DNA from: Symsagittifera roscoffensis
Lineage: Eukaryota; Xenacoelomorpha; Acoela; Convolutidae
Length of the DNA: 64,000 bases
Direction: 5' to 3'
Assembly (NCBI RefSeq): GCF_963678635.1
Contig: NC_087062.1
Span: 51,100,178 to 51,164,177, forward strand
Shown here: positions 43,690 to 52,879 of the stretch, piece after piece
Position numbering within the stretch: the stretch's first letter is position 1
How the letters are laid out: the number at the start of each line of letters is the position of its first letter
Position numbers and translations under genes: made by a program
The notes under the pieces: generated by a model
Databases searched by the model: none
Seen by the model: only the letters and a program-made list of their open reading frames with translations
What the model was told of the DNA's origin: nothing

Positions 43690-45150
43690 TGTAACATTCG
43701 CCCAAATACTACACAGCGACGGAGCGTAGAAAAAGTACCTATTAACAACTGGCAGGCGTCAGTTACCTTAATCCTACTCGTTTTTCACCGTCTCGACCTT
43801 GCCAGTTGATTTTCTGGTCTGTTTAGGGCTAAGTAAAAAGTTACTATTTTTAGGCCATCAGTCAAACGACTTTTGATCAGCTTTCGTTTACATGCGAACA
43901 CAACCACAAAGCTGAGTCTCGGATCCTCAGACTACGTGATTGCCATTAAAAACACGGCTCGAACAACCTATTTTAAGATGTTTTTGTGTGACAGTTTTAT
44001 ATTAAATCCATTGGAGATGGATTGACCCTTTCCTCTTTCTAGCTACTCATATTCTAAAATATCAAATTATACCGGTGTTAATTCAGACTTCTACGACATC
44101 CAAGTAGCTACAAAGTCAGTTTTAAATAGTCCCTTCACATACAACAGTCTCTGGGGGACCAAGCCTCCGCTCCCGTAATCTTCCTGAGATAACGTCCTTA
44201 TCTCTTCCAATTTGTGGCACGGGAGGGTTCCGTGGAATATTCCTTCCCCACTGAAGCTTCCTTCTCCACTAATTTCCACTGCTAAGAGTCTTATCGTGTG
44301 TTGTTGCCACGATAAGAGGCTTCGTATTTCTCGTCTCTTGTGCGACCGTTTTTCACAATATTTCACAACATTCTAGAATATTCCTACCCTTCTTCGCAAT
44401 ACTTTTTCGTTCCTAAGGCCTTTATTCGTTTTTCTTCGTGTCTCCGGAAGGTTGCGCTGTGCCATCTGGCAGAATGGCACATACTCCCCGGACAAGTCCT
44501 AATCAATGTCCCTATTGATCGCATAGCACCGGGTTATCGTCAAGTAGTGTTCCAGTTCTCTGTAATCAATCTTACAAATCGCATAAGAAAATGAAATTTA
44601 TCTACTCCACCTCAACTCACTACGTGTTCACAAATGGCATCATACTACATTTCACTGCCTTTCAACATTTTCACGAAATCTGCACCATGAGGAGTATCCT
44701 AGATAAAATTTCTTTTCTGACTACTTACGTCGTCTTGCCATAAAACTTCTTTTCGCTCTTTGTGATTAAAAAGTGGGACGTGGCACCGCCACGCACCCGT
44801 TAAAATTAATTTAACATCACTCACCAAGTATAATCAGAAACTCTGTGGCTAGGAAAGTTATTGAGTTACTCACCCTCTCGAGCGAGTTTACCCAAACTTA
44901 CCATGTCGCCACACAGTGAAATTGTGTCCTACATGGGTTAAAAATTTCAGTCATGTTTAAATAGGTAAATATACTCACCTATGTTCTATATATATACATA
45001 AGTAGCATAACTAAAATTTTCTTTCAACAATTTTAACAATTGTAACAATTTTCAAAGTTTGGTTTGACCAAACTAAAACAAAACAAAAAATTTAACAAGT
45101 TCAATAATCAAAACTTGGTTGATTGGTTCAAGTTTTACCACACAAAGACA
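43690..45150 (-). repeat. Element C 3' LTR
   Basis: The end at 43,690 is certain because it abuts element B's RT sequence. The other end is placed at 45,150 because TGTCTTTG (sense) follows a 27-base purine tract and pairs with the terminal ACA. The predicted length is 1,461 bp. It is colinear with the element B LTR over about 650 bp. An AT-rich part near 44,950-45,120 and ATATATATAC near 44,990 may belong to the promoter. The partner LTR is outside the window. Confidence 0.7.
44289..44317 (-). promoter_or_regulatory. LTR hairpin, element C
   Basis: TCTTATCGTG, nine-base loop, CACGATAAGA: a perfect 10-bp stem about 0.61 kb before the LTR end, matching the place of the element B hairpin. Confidence 0.65.
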
Positions 45151-45156
45151 ATCGAG

Positions 45157-45183
45157 TTTTTTCTCCTTTTCTTCTCTTCTTTG
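45157..45183 (-). promoter_or_regulatory. Element C polypurine tract
   Basis: The minus strand reads AAGAAGAGAAGAAAAGGAGA and continues in A, immediately before the proposed TGT of the 3' LTR. Expected role: priming of plus-strand DNA. Confidence 0.65.
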
Positions 45184-45368
45184 CTCGCGTCTTCACTTGC
45201 TCTCTTCGTTCATAATCTTCATTCCATCGCTTCTCCACCCTAGTCTTCAGCTTCACTGTCTTCTAGGACTTTCTCCAGCATGTCCATGGAGTTGCGGGCC
45301 GTGCCCCAACTCTCCTGTTCCAACAGCCTCGGTTTGCAACAAGGTAGCAAGTCCACCTTCACCTTTTG

Positions 45369-47051
45369 CTACCGGCTCCTGCAAAAGCTGTTGTGAAGAC
45401 ATAGGCTCACATTTCGTTCTAGGTCAGCTCTTAAGACCTCCCTCTTTTCATCTTCAGTTATACAAGGCGCTCCAGCTACTCGCTTCACCGCCGTGGTGAC
45501 CGCGTTTCTGTGCGTCAGGAATGCTCTCTTATAGGCTCCCGGTCCTATATCTAGCTGGAAAGATCGATAGGCTTCCGTGTTCCTCGACATGTGACGCTTC
45601 GCGCGATCATACATCCATGATGTCATCACTGCACGGAACCAAGGCATCAATCTTTGCCTTGACCATAATTTTTCAATGGCTTTGGGTATTCTCAGAACCT
45701 TGCAGGTGGTTCTGAAAAGATCCAATTCACGACTCATCTTCACGTTGCTCAGCTGTTCAGGAGTCGGCACGGCCGTCTCCTGTTCACTTGTGTCCGCGTT
45801 AGCCTCCAACCATCTCACTGCCAGCATGGCACTAACCACCACGATTGACACCTGTTGATTCTGATCGGGCAACCCCGTAGAGTACAATTCCTCCACGTCC
45901 CATACTAGCATCAGATTCCCGCGTTTGGGGTACCACAACGTCTGCGCCAAGCAGTGGCAAGGATACTCCCCATGGGTTCTCACTATGTTCCTTCGGGTCC
46001 GATACCCTGAGGCTCCCAGCAACGGTTCCACCTCCATCAGAATTCTGTGTAAGTCGTCTTTCTCTTCTATGATGGGTAATTCAGTGGGTAACGCTCCACT
46101 CGCTTTCTGCTTCTGGAACTCACTCACATTACCTTCGTTCAGTCTCAGAAACTCTTCACCCACTACGTCTTGCAACTCGCCTTCAGATCTCTTCGGGACT
46201 GCCCGAAAGATCTTTGCCAACAAATCATATGACCTCTCCGACATTCTGGCCAACCTCACGCACTTTGGCACAGAGAAAAGTTGGTCAATCAACACCTGCT
46301 GTGTCCTCGCATCCATCACCACCATGTGTGTAGGATACCTACTACTGCAATATGGTGCGGAGCTTGAACCCACCAGATATTTTGAACCAGTAGGTTTATG
46401 ATAGGCTTCACTATCTTTCAGATTCATTTCGTTCTCCAGAGCTTCTCGCCAGCCTCCGATATTCTGCTCTGTCTGCAATGCTCCAGGGAATACCTCCACG
46501 CTGAGGGACGTCACCAGATCATGGGCACGCTCCAGGCGCTCAAGCGATTCTATCGAACTCGTCATGCTACAAAATCCCAAGGCTGTGGTCAAGTTTACAT
46601 CCGTCACCCCATGACAGTCCGCGACCAACTCCACGCCACTCTTATCCGACATGCTCAATCTTCCGTACAATCGTGCCAGTTGTCGATGCTGCTCGCTCAG
46701 CGTAATCAGGCAGTGTCCCAAGTTGCAAACATGTCCTTCCATCCCACTATGTTGAGCCAACGCTCCTAGATCCGTCTCACCCGGTTTTCCCGTCTTTCCC
46801 TCGATGTCGTTATCGTTATCGTCCTGATCCATCAATTCATCATCATCACCTGCATCAAGTCTTGGCTTGGGTCCTGAAGGGCCTTGTCGTGTGTCTATGC
46901 CCGAGTCCGGCCGAGCCGGTACGGTCATGTCTCCTGCGTGATAAAACAATTCATCGTTCACCAGGAATTCTACGGACTCCTCGCCATGTGGTGCCAGGTC
47001 CTCTATCGTTATGTATGAGCCTCCTCTGCTCTCCCTTGCCACTTCCAGCAT
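45369..47051 (-). CDS. Element C cargo protein, distal frame (unknown)
   Basis: 560 codons from ATG 47,051, two bases after the stop of the previous frame (TAG TG ATG). No known domain recognised. The N-terminal part is acidic (DAGDDDELMDQDDNDND near residues 65-85). The middle has a Cys/His cluster (HVCNLGHC) and helices (RLERAHDLVTSLSVEVF). The C-terminal third is basic and helical (RQRLMPWFRAVMTSWMYDRA, AYKRAFLTHRNAVTTAVKRV). No signal peptide or membrane segment, so an envelope protein is unlikely. A decayed homologue is at 12,776-13,273. It may originally have been one protein with the upstream frames. It is followed by the polypurine tract and 3' LTR. Confidence 0.6.
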   Translation of the reverse strand: MLEVARESRGGSYITIEDLAPHGEESVEFLVNDELFYHAGDMTVPARPDSGIDTRQGPSGPKPRLDAGDDDELMDQDDNDNDIEGKTGKPGETDLGALAQHSGMEGHVCNLGHCLITLSEQHRQLARLYGRLSMSDKSGVELVADCHGVTDVNLTTALGFCSMTSSIESLERLERAHDLVTSLSVEVFPGALQTEQNIGGWREALENEMNLKDSEAYHKPTGSKYLVGSSSAPYCSSRYPTHMVVMDARTQQVLIDQLFSVPKCVRLARMSERSYDLLAKIFRAVPKRSEGELQDVVGEEFLRLNEGNVSEFQKQKASGALPTELPIIEEKDDLHRILMEVEPLLGASGYRTRRNIVRTHGEYPCHCLAQTLWYPKRGNLMLVWDVEELYSTGLPDQNQQVSIVVVSAMLAVRWLEANADTSEQETAVPTPEQLSNVKMSRELDLFRTTCKVLRIPKAIEKLWSRQRLMPWFRAVMTSWMYDRAKRHMSRNTEAYRSFQLDIGPGAYKRAFLTHRNAVTTAVKRVAGAPCITEDEKREVLRADLERNVSLCLHNSFCRSR

Positions 47052-47053
47052 CA

Positions 47054-47563
47054 CTACTTTCGCTTCAGTCTTGGTAAATCATCCGTGGGAGTATACACTT
47101 CGTTCCACATTTCAGCCGAGACCTCTGATCTCCTGGAAGGTAGTGCCTTGATCTTTTTCCTACTCCAAGCATCACGAAATGAGAAGTCAAACGTGTGCGC
47201 GGCTGCAACATTCCAGCTGATGAAGCGTGGCTCCATCCCTTCACTCCACTTCAGCATTCTCTTCTCCGCATCACGAGCTGCTCCGATGCGAGGGGCAATG
47301 ATGGGAGATGTGACTCCCAACAACATCCTCCTTATCGGTGGATATCGAGGGCATTGGTCCGGCAGCGGCCTGGACCCAGAAAGCCACGCTTGCTGGTTCT
47401 CTTTCGCGTGTGCGTAGGCTTCTGGCAAGAGTGGGACTCTCATAGCCGCTCCTGTATCCTTCACTACTGGTCTCAAATTCCAAAGCTTCGGGTTAAACTG
47501 GATGTGAGAAAGGTCCTCACGGCCCATTCGGCACTTGAAGTGGTTGTTGAAATCCATCAACAC
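47054..47563 (-). CDS. Element C cargo protein, third frame (unknown)
   Basis: About 165 residues (first ATG at 47,557). Features: HFKCRMGREDLSHIQFN, PRYPPIRRMLLGVTS and EGMEPRFISWNVAAAHTFDF, all matched in element A (13,746-13,432 plus 16,951-16,806), where the homologue is cut by element D. It begins about 20 bases after the preceding TAG in another phase, so it may be a piece of a larger frame split by indels. No known domain. Confidence 0.55.
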   Translation of the reverse strand: MLMDFNNHFKCRMGREDLSHIQFNPKLWNLRPVVKDTGAAMRVPLLPEAYAHAKENQQAWLSGSRPLPDQCPRYPPIRRMLLGVTSPIIAPRIGAARDAEKRMLKWSEGMEPRFISWNVAAAHTFDFSFRDAWSRKKIKALPSRRSEVSAEMWNEVYTPTDDLPRLKRK

Positions 47564-47577
47564 CCAACCTGGCTCCG

Positions 47578-48510
47578 CTACTCTTCGAACAGCCTATCGT
47601 CGCTGGCCAGCCCTCTCAGCTCCCTCTGCTCTACCCAATTCAGCACGGAACAGTCCATGACTGAGACCAGGTTGACATACAACACGGAATTCCGGTATGC
47701 CTTGACTTGCACGTCCGGGAACGCGAAAGACATCACCGGTCCATACACCACCGTGACGAATTCCCGCAGTCCGTGAATCAGAGCCAACGGATCGATCCGC
47801 ATCATGACAGCCAAATCTGTCAGCAAGGGCATGCCGCAATACTGCTTACATTCACCCGCATCCGTCGCCACCTTATCTTCTCCCGTGACGCTTCTGTTCT
47901 GTTGCAAGAGATATTGGAGCAGGAGAGTCCTCCAGTCTTTCATCTTCCTGAGCGAGGCGGTTTCCAACTGTGCATTGAACTCACGACTTGGTCCCTGAAG
48001 TTGTTCAGGGTAACGCAACAGCACAAGCAATTCACCCATTCGACCGTGGGTCATGACAATCAGAGTCAGGAGTCCATCCAATCTCAAATTTGCCAACGCT
48101 TGGGTGAAGAGATTCGCCGGTCCCTTCACGAAATTTTCATGACCAAATGTCACGTATAGGGCTAATATCAGGCCAATCGACAACTTCTTGATGTCTTTGA
48201 CAAAACTCGCGATCAGGTTCCGGGATGCCCTAGGATAGCACGTCGACAGGAAGGATGGCGTTCATCTCACCCCCATTCCACCCAAGATGGCATCCGATCG
48301 TTCATACTGTGCCCTCGTGGCTAGCACGTCAGCTTGGAACTTGTCCAGTGACATCGTGTTTACGTCCTGCATCAATTTCAACATCATGCCCCCAGCTAAC
48401 TCCCGAGCATCAAACAAGTTCTTCAGATACACGTGTATCTCTTTTATCACTGCCGGCGCATGCTCGAACGCGTCCTCACCCAAGGTGCACAGCCTTGGTG
48501 ACAAGTACAA
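47578..48510 (-). pseudogene. Element C cargo protein, second frame with in-frame TGA
   Basis: One frame runs from about 48,510 to 47,578 broken only by TGA at 48,264-48,262. Before it: LCTLGEDAFEHAPAVIKEIH and QDVNTMSLDKFQADVL. After it: NLIASFVKDIKKLSIGLILA, RTLLLQYLLQQNRSVTGED and REFVTVVYGPVMSFAFPDV. The short hydrophobic run LSIGLILALYV is too brief and poorly placed for a clear membrane segment. In element A the sequence flows from the previous frame into this one without a shift (17,969-17,544), so the change of phase at 48,511 in C is a lesion. Confidence 0.6.
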
Positions 48511-49044
48511 TCATACGTTGTTGTGTGGCTTCGTGCGCAAAGCCATTGCCATGAGATCTTCTTCCGCTGACGTCATGTTCTTCCTGACTGTCCTGCCCTG
48601 CTCGTTCTCGGCATGATCCATCTGTCTGAACCAGAGATCATCAGCCACCTGTTGTACTAACAGATGATCGTCATCTACCCCTGGTCTTAACTTCAACAAT
48701 CTGGCAAAGTTGGACAGCTCCAACCCCAGAACCTCATCTAGCACCAACCGAGTTGTGCTACAATCTTTGAGTCCTTGTATGGCATTGGAAATGTCAGCCC
48801 AAACGGCGGGAAGCTCAGATCGGGACGGGTAGTAATTGTCTGGGTCTACCACTCTGTTTGGGGCAGGAATTATCACGTTGAACCTCCCCTCTGCTATCGT
48901 TGTGACCATCGTGTACACAAACTGAAGGGGTTCTGGCAATGCAGCGTACCCTGGTGACAACACAAAGACCATCTTCACTACATTTTGGGTGAAACGTTGT
49001 TTTGCTGCTGTTTCTACCTCAGCCATCGCCGAGAGCAATGTCAT
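48511..49044 (-). CDS. Element C cargo protein, first frame (unknown)
   Basis: 177 residues starting MTLLSAMAEVETAA. Its ATG shares its A with the TAA of the SGNH frame (TAATG). Contains VVKMVFVLSPGYAALPEP and RLVLDEVLGLELSNFARLLK, matched in element A (about 18,140 and 17,940). It ends at a TGA just after ALRTKPHNNV, where the element A homologue continues in frame. Unknown family. It may be a helical structural or nucleic-acid-associated protein, but no motif proves it. Confidence 0.55.
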   Translation of the reverse strand: MTLLSAMAEVETAAKQRFTQNVVKMVFVLSPGYAALPEPLQFVYTMVTTIAEGRFNVIIPAPNRVVDPDNYYPSRSELPAVWADISNAIQGLKDCSTTRLVLDEVLGLELSNFARLLKLRPGVDDDHLLVQQVADDLWFRQMDHAENEQGRTVRKNMTSAEEDLMAMALRTKPHNNV

Positions 49045-51902
49045 TATCGCCTCCCTATGACCTCGTTGCTCGGGACCGACCCATCCGTCAGACGTGTCAA
49101 CAAGCCCCTGCTTTGCAGATGATCATTTGAGCCTGCAACCACTATCACCTGCGGCTCCATGCTGACCACCCTTCGTACACTTATCATCATGCCTATTGCC
49201 TGTCCCCAGTCCAATTTAGGCGCCGTCAAGAAAATCACGTCGGGCCAAAAGAGAGAACGGGGCGTATAGAGATAATCGGAACTGGCCACAATCAGATACT
49301 TTGCAGCTTTCATCTCTATGGGATCGTAAGCTGCAAACAGGCCGTCGCCTATTGGGGCCTTCAGTTTCCCATATCTCTTGTCATCTCCATCCACCATGGT
49401 CGTTCGGGGGTAGTCCCTTGAATACTCGCCAGGCGTCTGACCGGGTGGTTTAGCAAACTGCCTGTACATCTTGTGATGCTTGTTATTGGGCTTGTTCTCT
49501 GCCTGAAACTTGCCCTTGCGAGCAGGTGGCGTCAGTTCCCGGGCTCTCTGTCGGACGTCCGTAAGAGACCGGGTATTCAAAGGTCCAAAGGTATTGTCCT
49601 GAGGCAACCCATTCAAGTCTGCATGCCGGAGCGTAGTCGTATAGCTGAACTGCTCCTGCTCTGCTAGCAGCCAATCCACGCCCGGTATCCGATATAGTCG
49701 CGACACTGTGGGACTTTCTCCGCCTATCATTTTCATTGCGTCCTCCCGACACGTCAGGGTATTCATGTTCAATTTCGTGGACATGTCCGTCTTGTACTGT
49801 CCCCAATGACTAGGGTCTGATTGGTTCCACAGCAGCACGCTGCCTGGTTCTACTCCCTCCGCTGGCACGGCGCTCGTAGACGGTTCTGCTGCTGAAGCAG
49901 GGTTTGCCGTGGCGGGCGGATCGTTCCTCCTAGACACGGTCTGGGAGTTATTCCTGTTCTGAACCACTGATCTCCCGAGTCGGCTTTCAAGCGGTTGCGT
50001 TCTGGGAGGAGGAGCAGTCCCTAGCCTCTCTCTTACGTTTGAGCTCGGAGCGATGGGTGTGGCTGCAGTCGTCTCCATTGCCAAGGGCCCTAGGCGGTTG
50101 ACGAGGGATTCGGGCACGCTTGCCCTTATTCTACTTCCTCCGGTCGAGCTGGTCCGAGCCAGAGAACTGGTCGCCCTCGACTCCTGCTCCACTTCCCTCA
50201 ACTGCGTCTGAAATACATCATTGACCCAGTGTCTCCCTCGTTGGGTGTTTAAATGTATTCCATCTCTGGTAAGCGCGATGTGATCAATCATGCGTAGCAT
50301 GTTCTCGAGATCCAGAAGTCGCAGCTCGCCAGGGTTGTTTCCCACCAGATTGCGGATCATTTCATTCCACCGTGTCACGTTGCCATTCATGAAATCTGCC
50401 CTTGTGGTACCCACCAGCGGGTTTTGTGGTATCGTGCACAGCACCACAAACCTGGGCCTGTACTTCTCCTTCAGTTCATTCAGGAGGCATACCAACAGAG
50501 GCTCCCACTTGCTCTCCGGAGTCACTGGGGCTCTCGAGACGTCGTTGGTTCCCAGCATTATCACCAGCGAATCCAGGTGATCCTCGCTCTGGAATTCCAT
50601 CATCTTGATGACCTGAGCCACTGAGGCTCCTCCAAAGGACAGAGTGGTAGTCTGACCATAGACGAAGATCTCATTCAGATCCCTCACCAAACTGTCTCCT
50701 ATGATCAAGTGGCGACTCCCTGGGGGAATTACCTGGTCGCTCGTAGCGGGGTTCCAGCTCATGTCATTCAGGCAGGCTCGAGGATGCTCCGCAGCTCCTT
50801 GCGTGAACTGGTGACGTGTCATCAGTTTCTTCCTAATGTCTACCACGCGGGACTTTTGAAAGCTTCTGCCATGCGCAGTCCCCGAGGACACTACCGTGCG
50901 GGGTGCTCGCTCCGAGCTATTGGATGAATGATCACGACGTTGGGAAGGAACGATCCTACCCAATGTCCGTCCAGTGGTTCGGTTGATCTCATCCATTGTT
51001 GCTCTGGCCACTTGGTTGAACGATTCTTGGAACTGAGGAGCGAGGTAGGTGTCAGAAGGGTCCGGTATCGTGTTCCTTTGACTGGAAGCAGACGGTTGTG
51101 TCTGCTGAGGAGCCTCGGGCCCTCTCGATGCACGTAAATCCAAAGCCTCGGGCCCTCTCGATGCACACAGCTCCTGTACTTTTGTCCTGGGGCGTGTGTC
51201 GCTGGATCCCTCCGAGGATTTCATTGTCGCCAGAACTTCCTGTGACACTTGGCTCACCTTTGCCATATACAGCTCCTTCAGGTGCTTTATTTCATCCTCC
51301 TTGTAGGCCACCTGCAGATCTTCATATTTCTTCTTCCATTCGTCTCTTTCTCGAGCTATCGCCCTATACTCCTGGAATTTGGCACACAGCTCGCTCTGAT
51401 CTCTCTTTTTCTTCTCCAGCGTCTCAATCGTCTCCGACGTCTGGATCTCGATTTCACTCACCCTCTTCGGAGGAGGAGCAGCTGTTGGGGAGTCGACCGA
51501 ATGTGACGGGCCTGGCCCATCACGTTGTCTCTTCGCTCCAATGAGTGGCTGCGCAGGTTGGACGGGTAAGGGAATCTCACCTAGCCGGTGGTCCCTCTGT
51601 TCACCTAGTCCTGGCTCACGAGCCAGGTCGTGGCCAGACATTTCTCCACGCCGCCATCTCATCAGTCGGTTTCGACCTCTCTCGGCGGTCCCGGACTCAC
51701 CGAAGGCCAACATCAACACGACTTCTGTAGGGCAATTCCCTCAACCCTCTCGTCCTAATGCTTTGAGGAGCGCGACCACAAACATCGCCAGCCCCGTGTC
51801 TTCTCGTGTAAAATCACAATCGATCAGCCGCTGATAGATCTCGTCTAGAGTCGCTCCTAGACTCGCTGAGAGGAATTCCATAAGTTCGTTCGTGTCACCC
51901 AT
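49044..51902 (-). CDS. SGNH/GDSL-hydrolase cargo protein
   Basis: ATG 51,902 opens MGDTNELMEFLSASLGATLD. After 53 codons there is an in-frame TGA (51,743-51,741), then the same frame continues 899 codons to TAA at 49,044. Counting from the internal start codon at 51,719 (891 residues): Pro-rich N-terminus, coiled coil about 90-170, a small RASRGPEA tandem repeat near 187-205, SGNH hydrolase about 335-510, a low-complexity Ser/Pro/Arg linker, and a conserved C-terminal domain about 625-891 (WNQSDPSHWGQYKTDM, RLYRIPGVDWLLAEQEQFSY, FWPDVIFLTAPKLDWGQAIG). The catalytic set is complete: IIGDSLV (Ser), MLGTNDVSR (Asn) and DGIHLN (Asp/His). SGNH enzymes hydrolyse esters, often acetyl or lipid esters. 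Related domains are known in ORF1 of L2/CR1-type LINEs. Likely cytoplasmic; no signal peptide. Confidence 0.82.
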
Positions 51903-52343
51903 TTCTTATCGTGTTGATTCTTGCTGTCGTGTAGTTTCTTCCTGTCTCGTTTGATTCAATGGATTCAATAAACAATTTCTGATCAATCAACATCTAAAAA
52001 ACAAGTCGCGACTTAAAACCATCATCTTTGGATTAAACATCATTCAACTCTTTAAAACTCTTCATTGAAATTCTCTTCTCAATTCTGATTTAAAAATTTA
52101 GCACCAAGGTGGATCGTCCACCTGTATCTTTGTCAGGGTAGCACAAATGAGCGCTGTCACCTTGATGACCTGGAGTACTCTAGGTCTTTTATGACACAAA
52201 ACATAAAACATCTCATAACAATAACATAACACATAAACAAATAAACATCCCACATCTATATTATCACATAAAAACATAATCCCTAATATTGTACCTAAAA
52301 CCTAACCTAATCTAAAACTTGACACTAATTCTTATCAAGTAAC
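51903..52343 (-). other. Element C spacer between macro-like frame and SGNH gene
   Basis: AT-rich, low-complexity stretch (CATAAAACAT and ACATAACA words near 52,200-52,240) without coding signs. It could hold a promoter or splice acceptor for the cargo genes. A matching AT-rich spacer is present in element A. Confidence 0.5.
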
Positions 52344-52879
52344 TTAATGAAAACCACTTATCGCCAAACGCAATTCCTGACATATGCTCAGATAGTATTT
52401 ATTATGTAAGTAAACCTCTATGTCCGTTTTTGAAAATATCACATGTACAAGTGCGTACAACTCTCTCGGATGTAGCTTTCCCCTATTAGGATCATATACT
52501 GGTAACGAGAGAGAGGTCACTCCTCTTTCAACCAAAAAAAATCCCTTAGTCGAGTCAAGGCCAATACCAAGCTCTTTGGATCTACATGTTGCCTATCAGT
52601 GGCCTTGGTAACCAGGAAACATAAATATTTCCCTGGTATCTGCGATGCAACAGGGGGCAGCGCTATCATCCCTCCCACACCAGGCCTCTGTTTCCATAAA
52701 AATTCGATGTTCTTATACTCTCTTTTGAAATCAGCCGCTAGTGCTGTTTTGAAGCTTACGTCCGCGGTTATCGCTATAGGGCACGTGCGTTCCGTGAGTA
52801 TGAAATCGCTGTCCGTTATGACGATAATATTTGAATAATGGTTCGGTAGATCAAAATACGATAAAAAAAATTCGTCCAA
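52344..52879 (-). pseudogene. Macro-domain-like segment overlapping the end of pol
   Basis: Two overlapping frames join across a run of eight T (52,540-52,547). The first, 52,879-52,517, reads IVITDSDFILTERTCPIAIT, then ADVSFKTALAADFKREYK, VGGMIALPPV and GKYLCFLVTK. The second reads GVTSLSLPVYDPNRG, VHVIFSKTDIEVYL. Order and spacing resemble macro (ADP-ribose-binding) domains: an Asp-strand, (G)xG-AxxFK, YxxxLITK, slalP, and a closing i.V.vy strand. The usual glycines of the binding loop are replaced (SFKTALAA), so ADP-ribose binding is doubtful. The start is in the -1 frame relative to pol. Element A keeps the last strand fused to pol (21,180-21,260). Confidence 0.5.

Noticed and set aside
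45369-49044. Envelope glycoprotein downstream of pol
   Set aside because: No signal peptide, no transmembrane anchor and no furin-like site or cysteine pattern in these frames.
51110-51170. Separate mobile repeat in the SGNH gene
   Set aside because: It is a short in-frame coding duplication (ASRGPEA) and not an insertion with ends.
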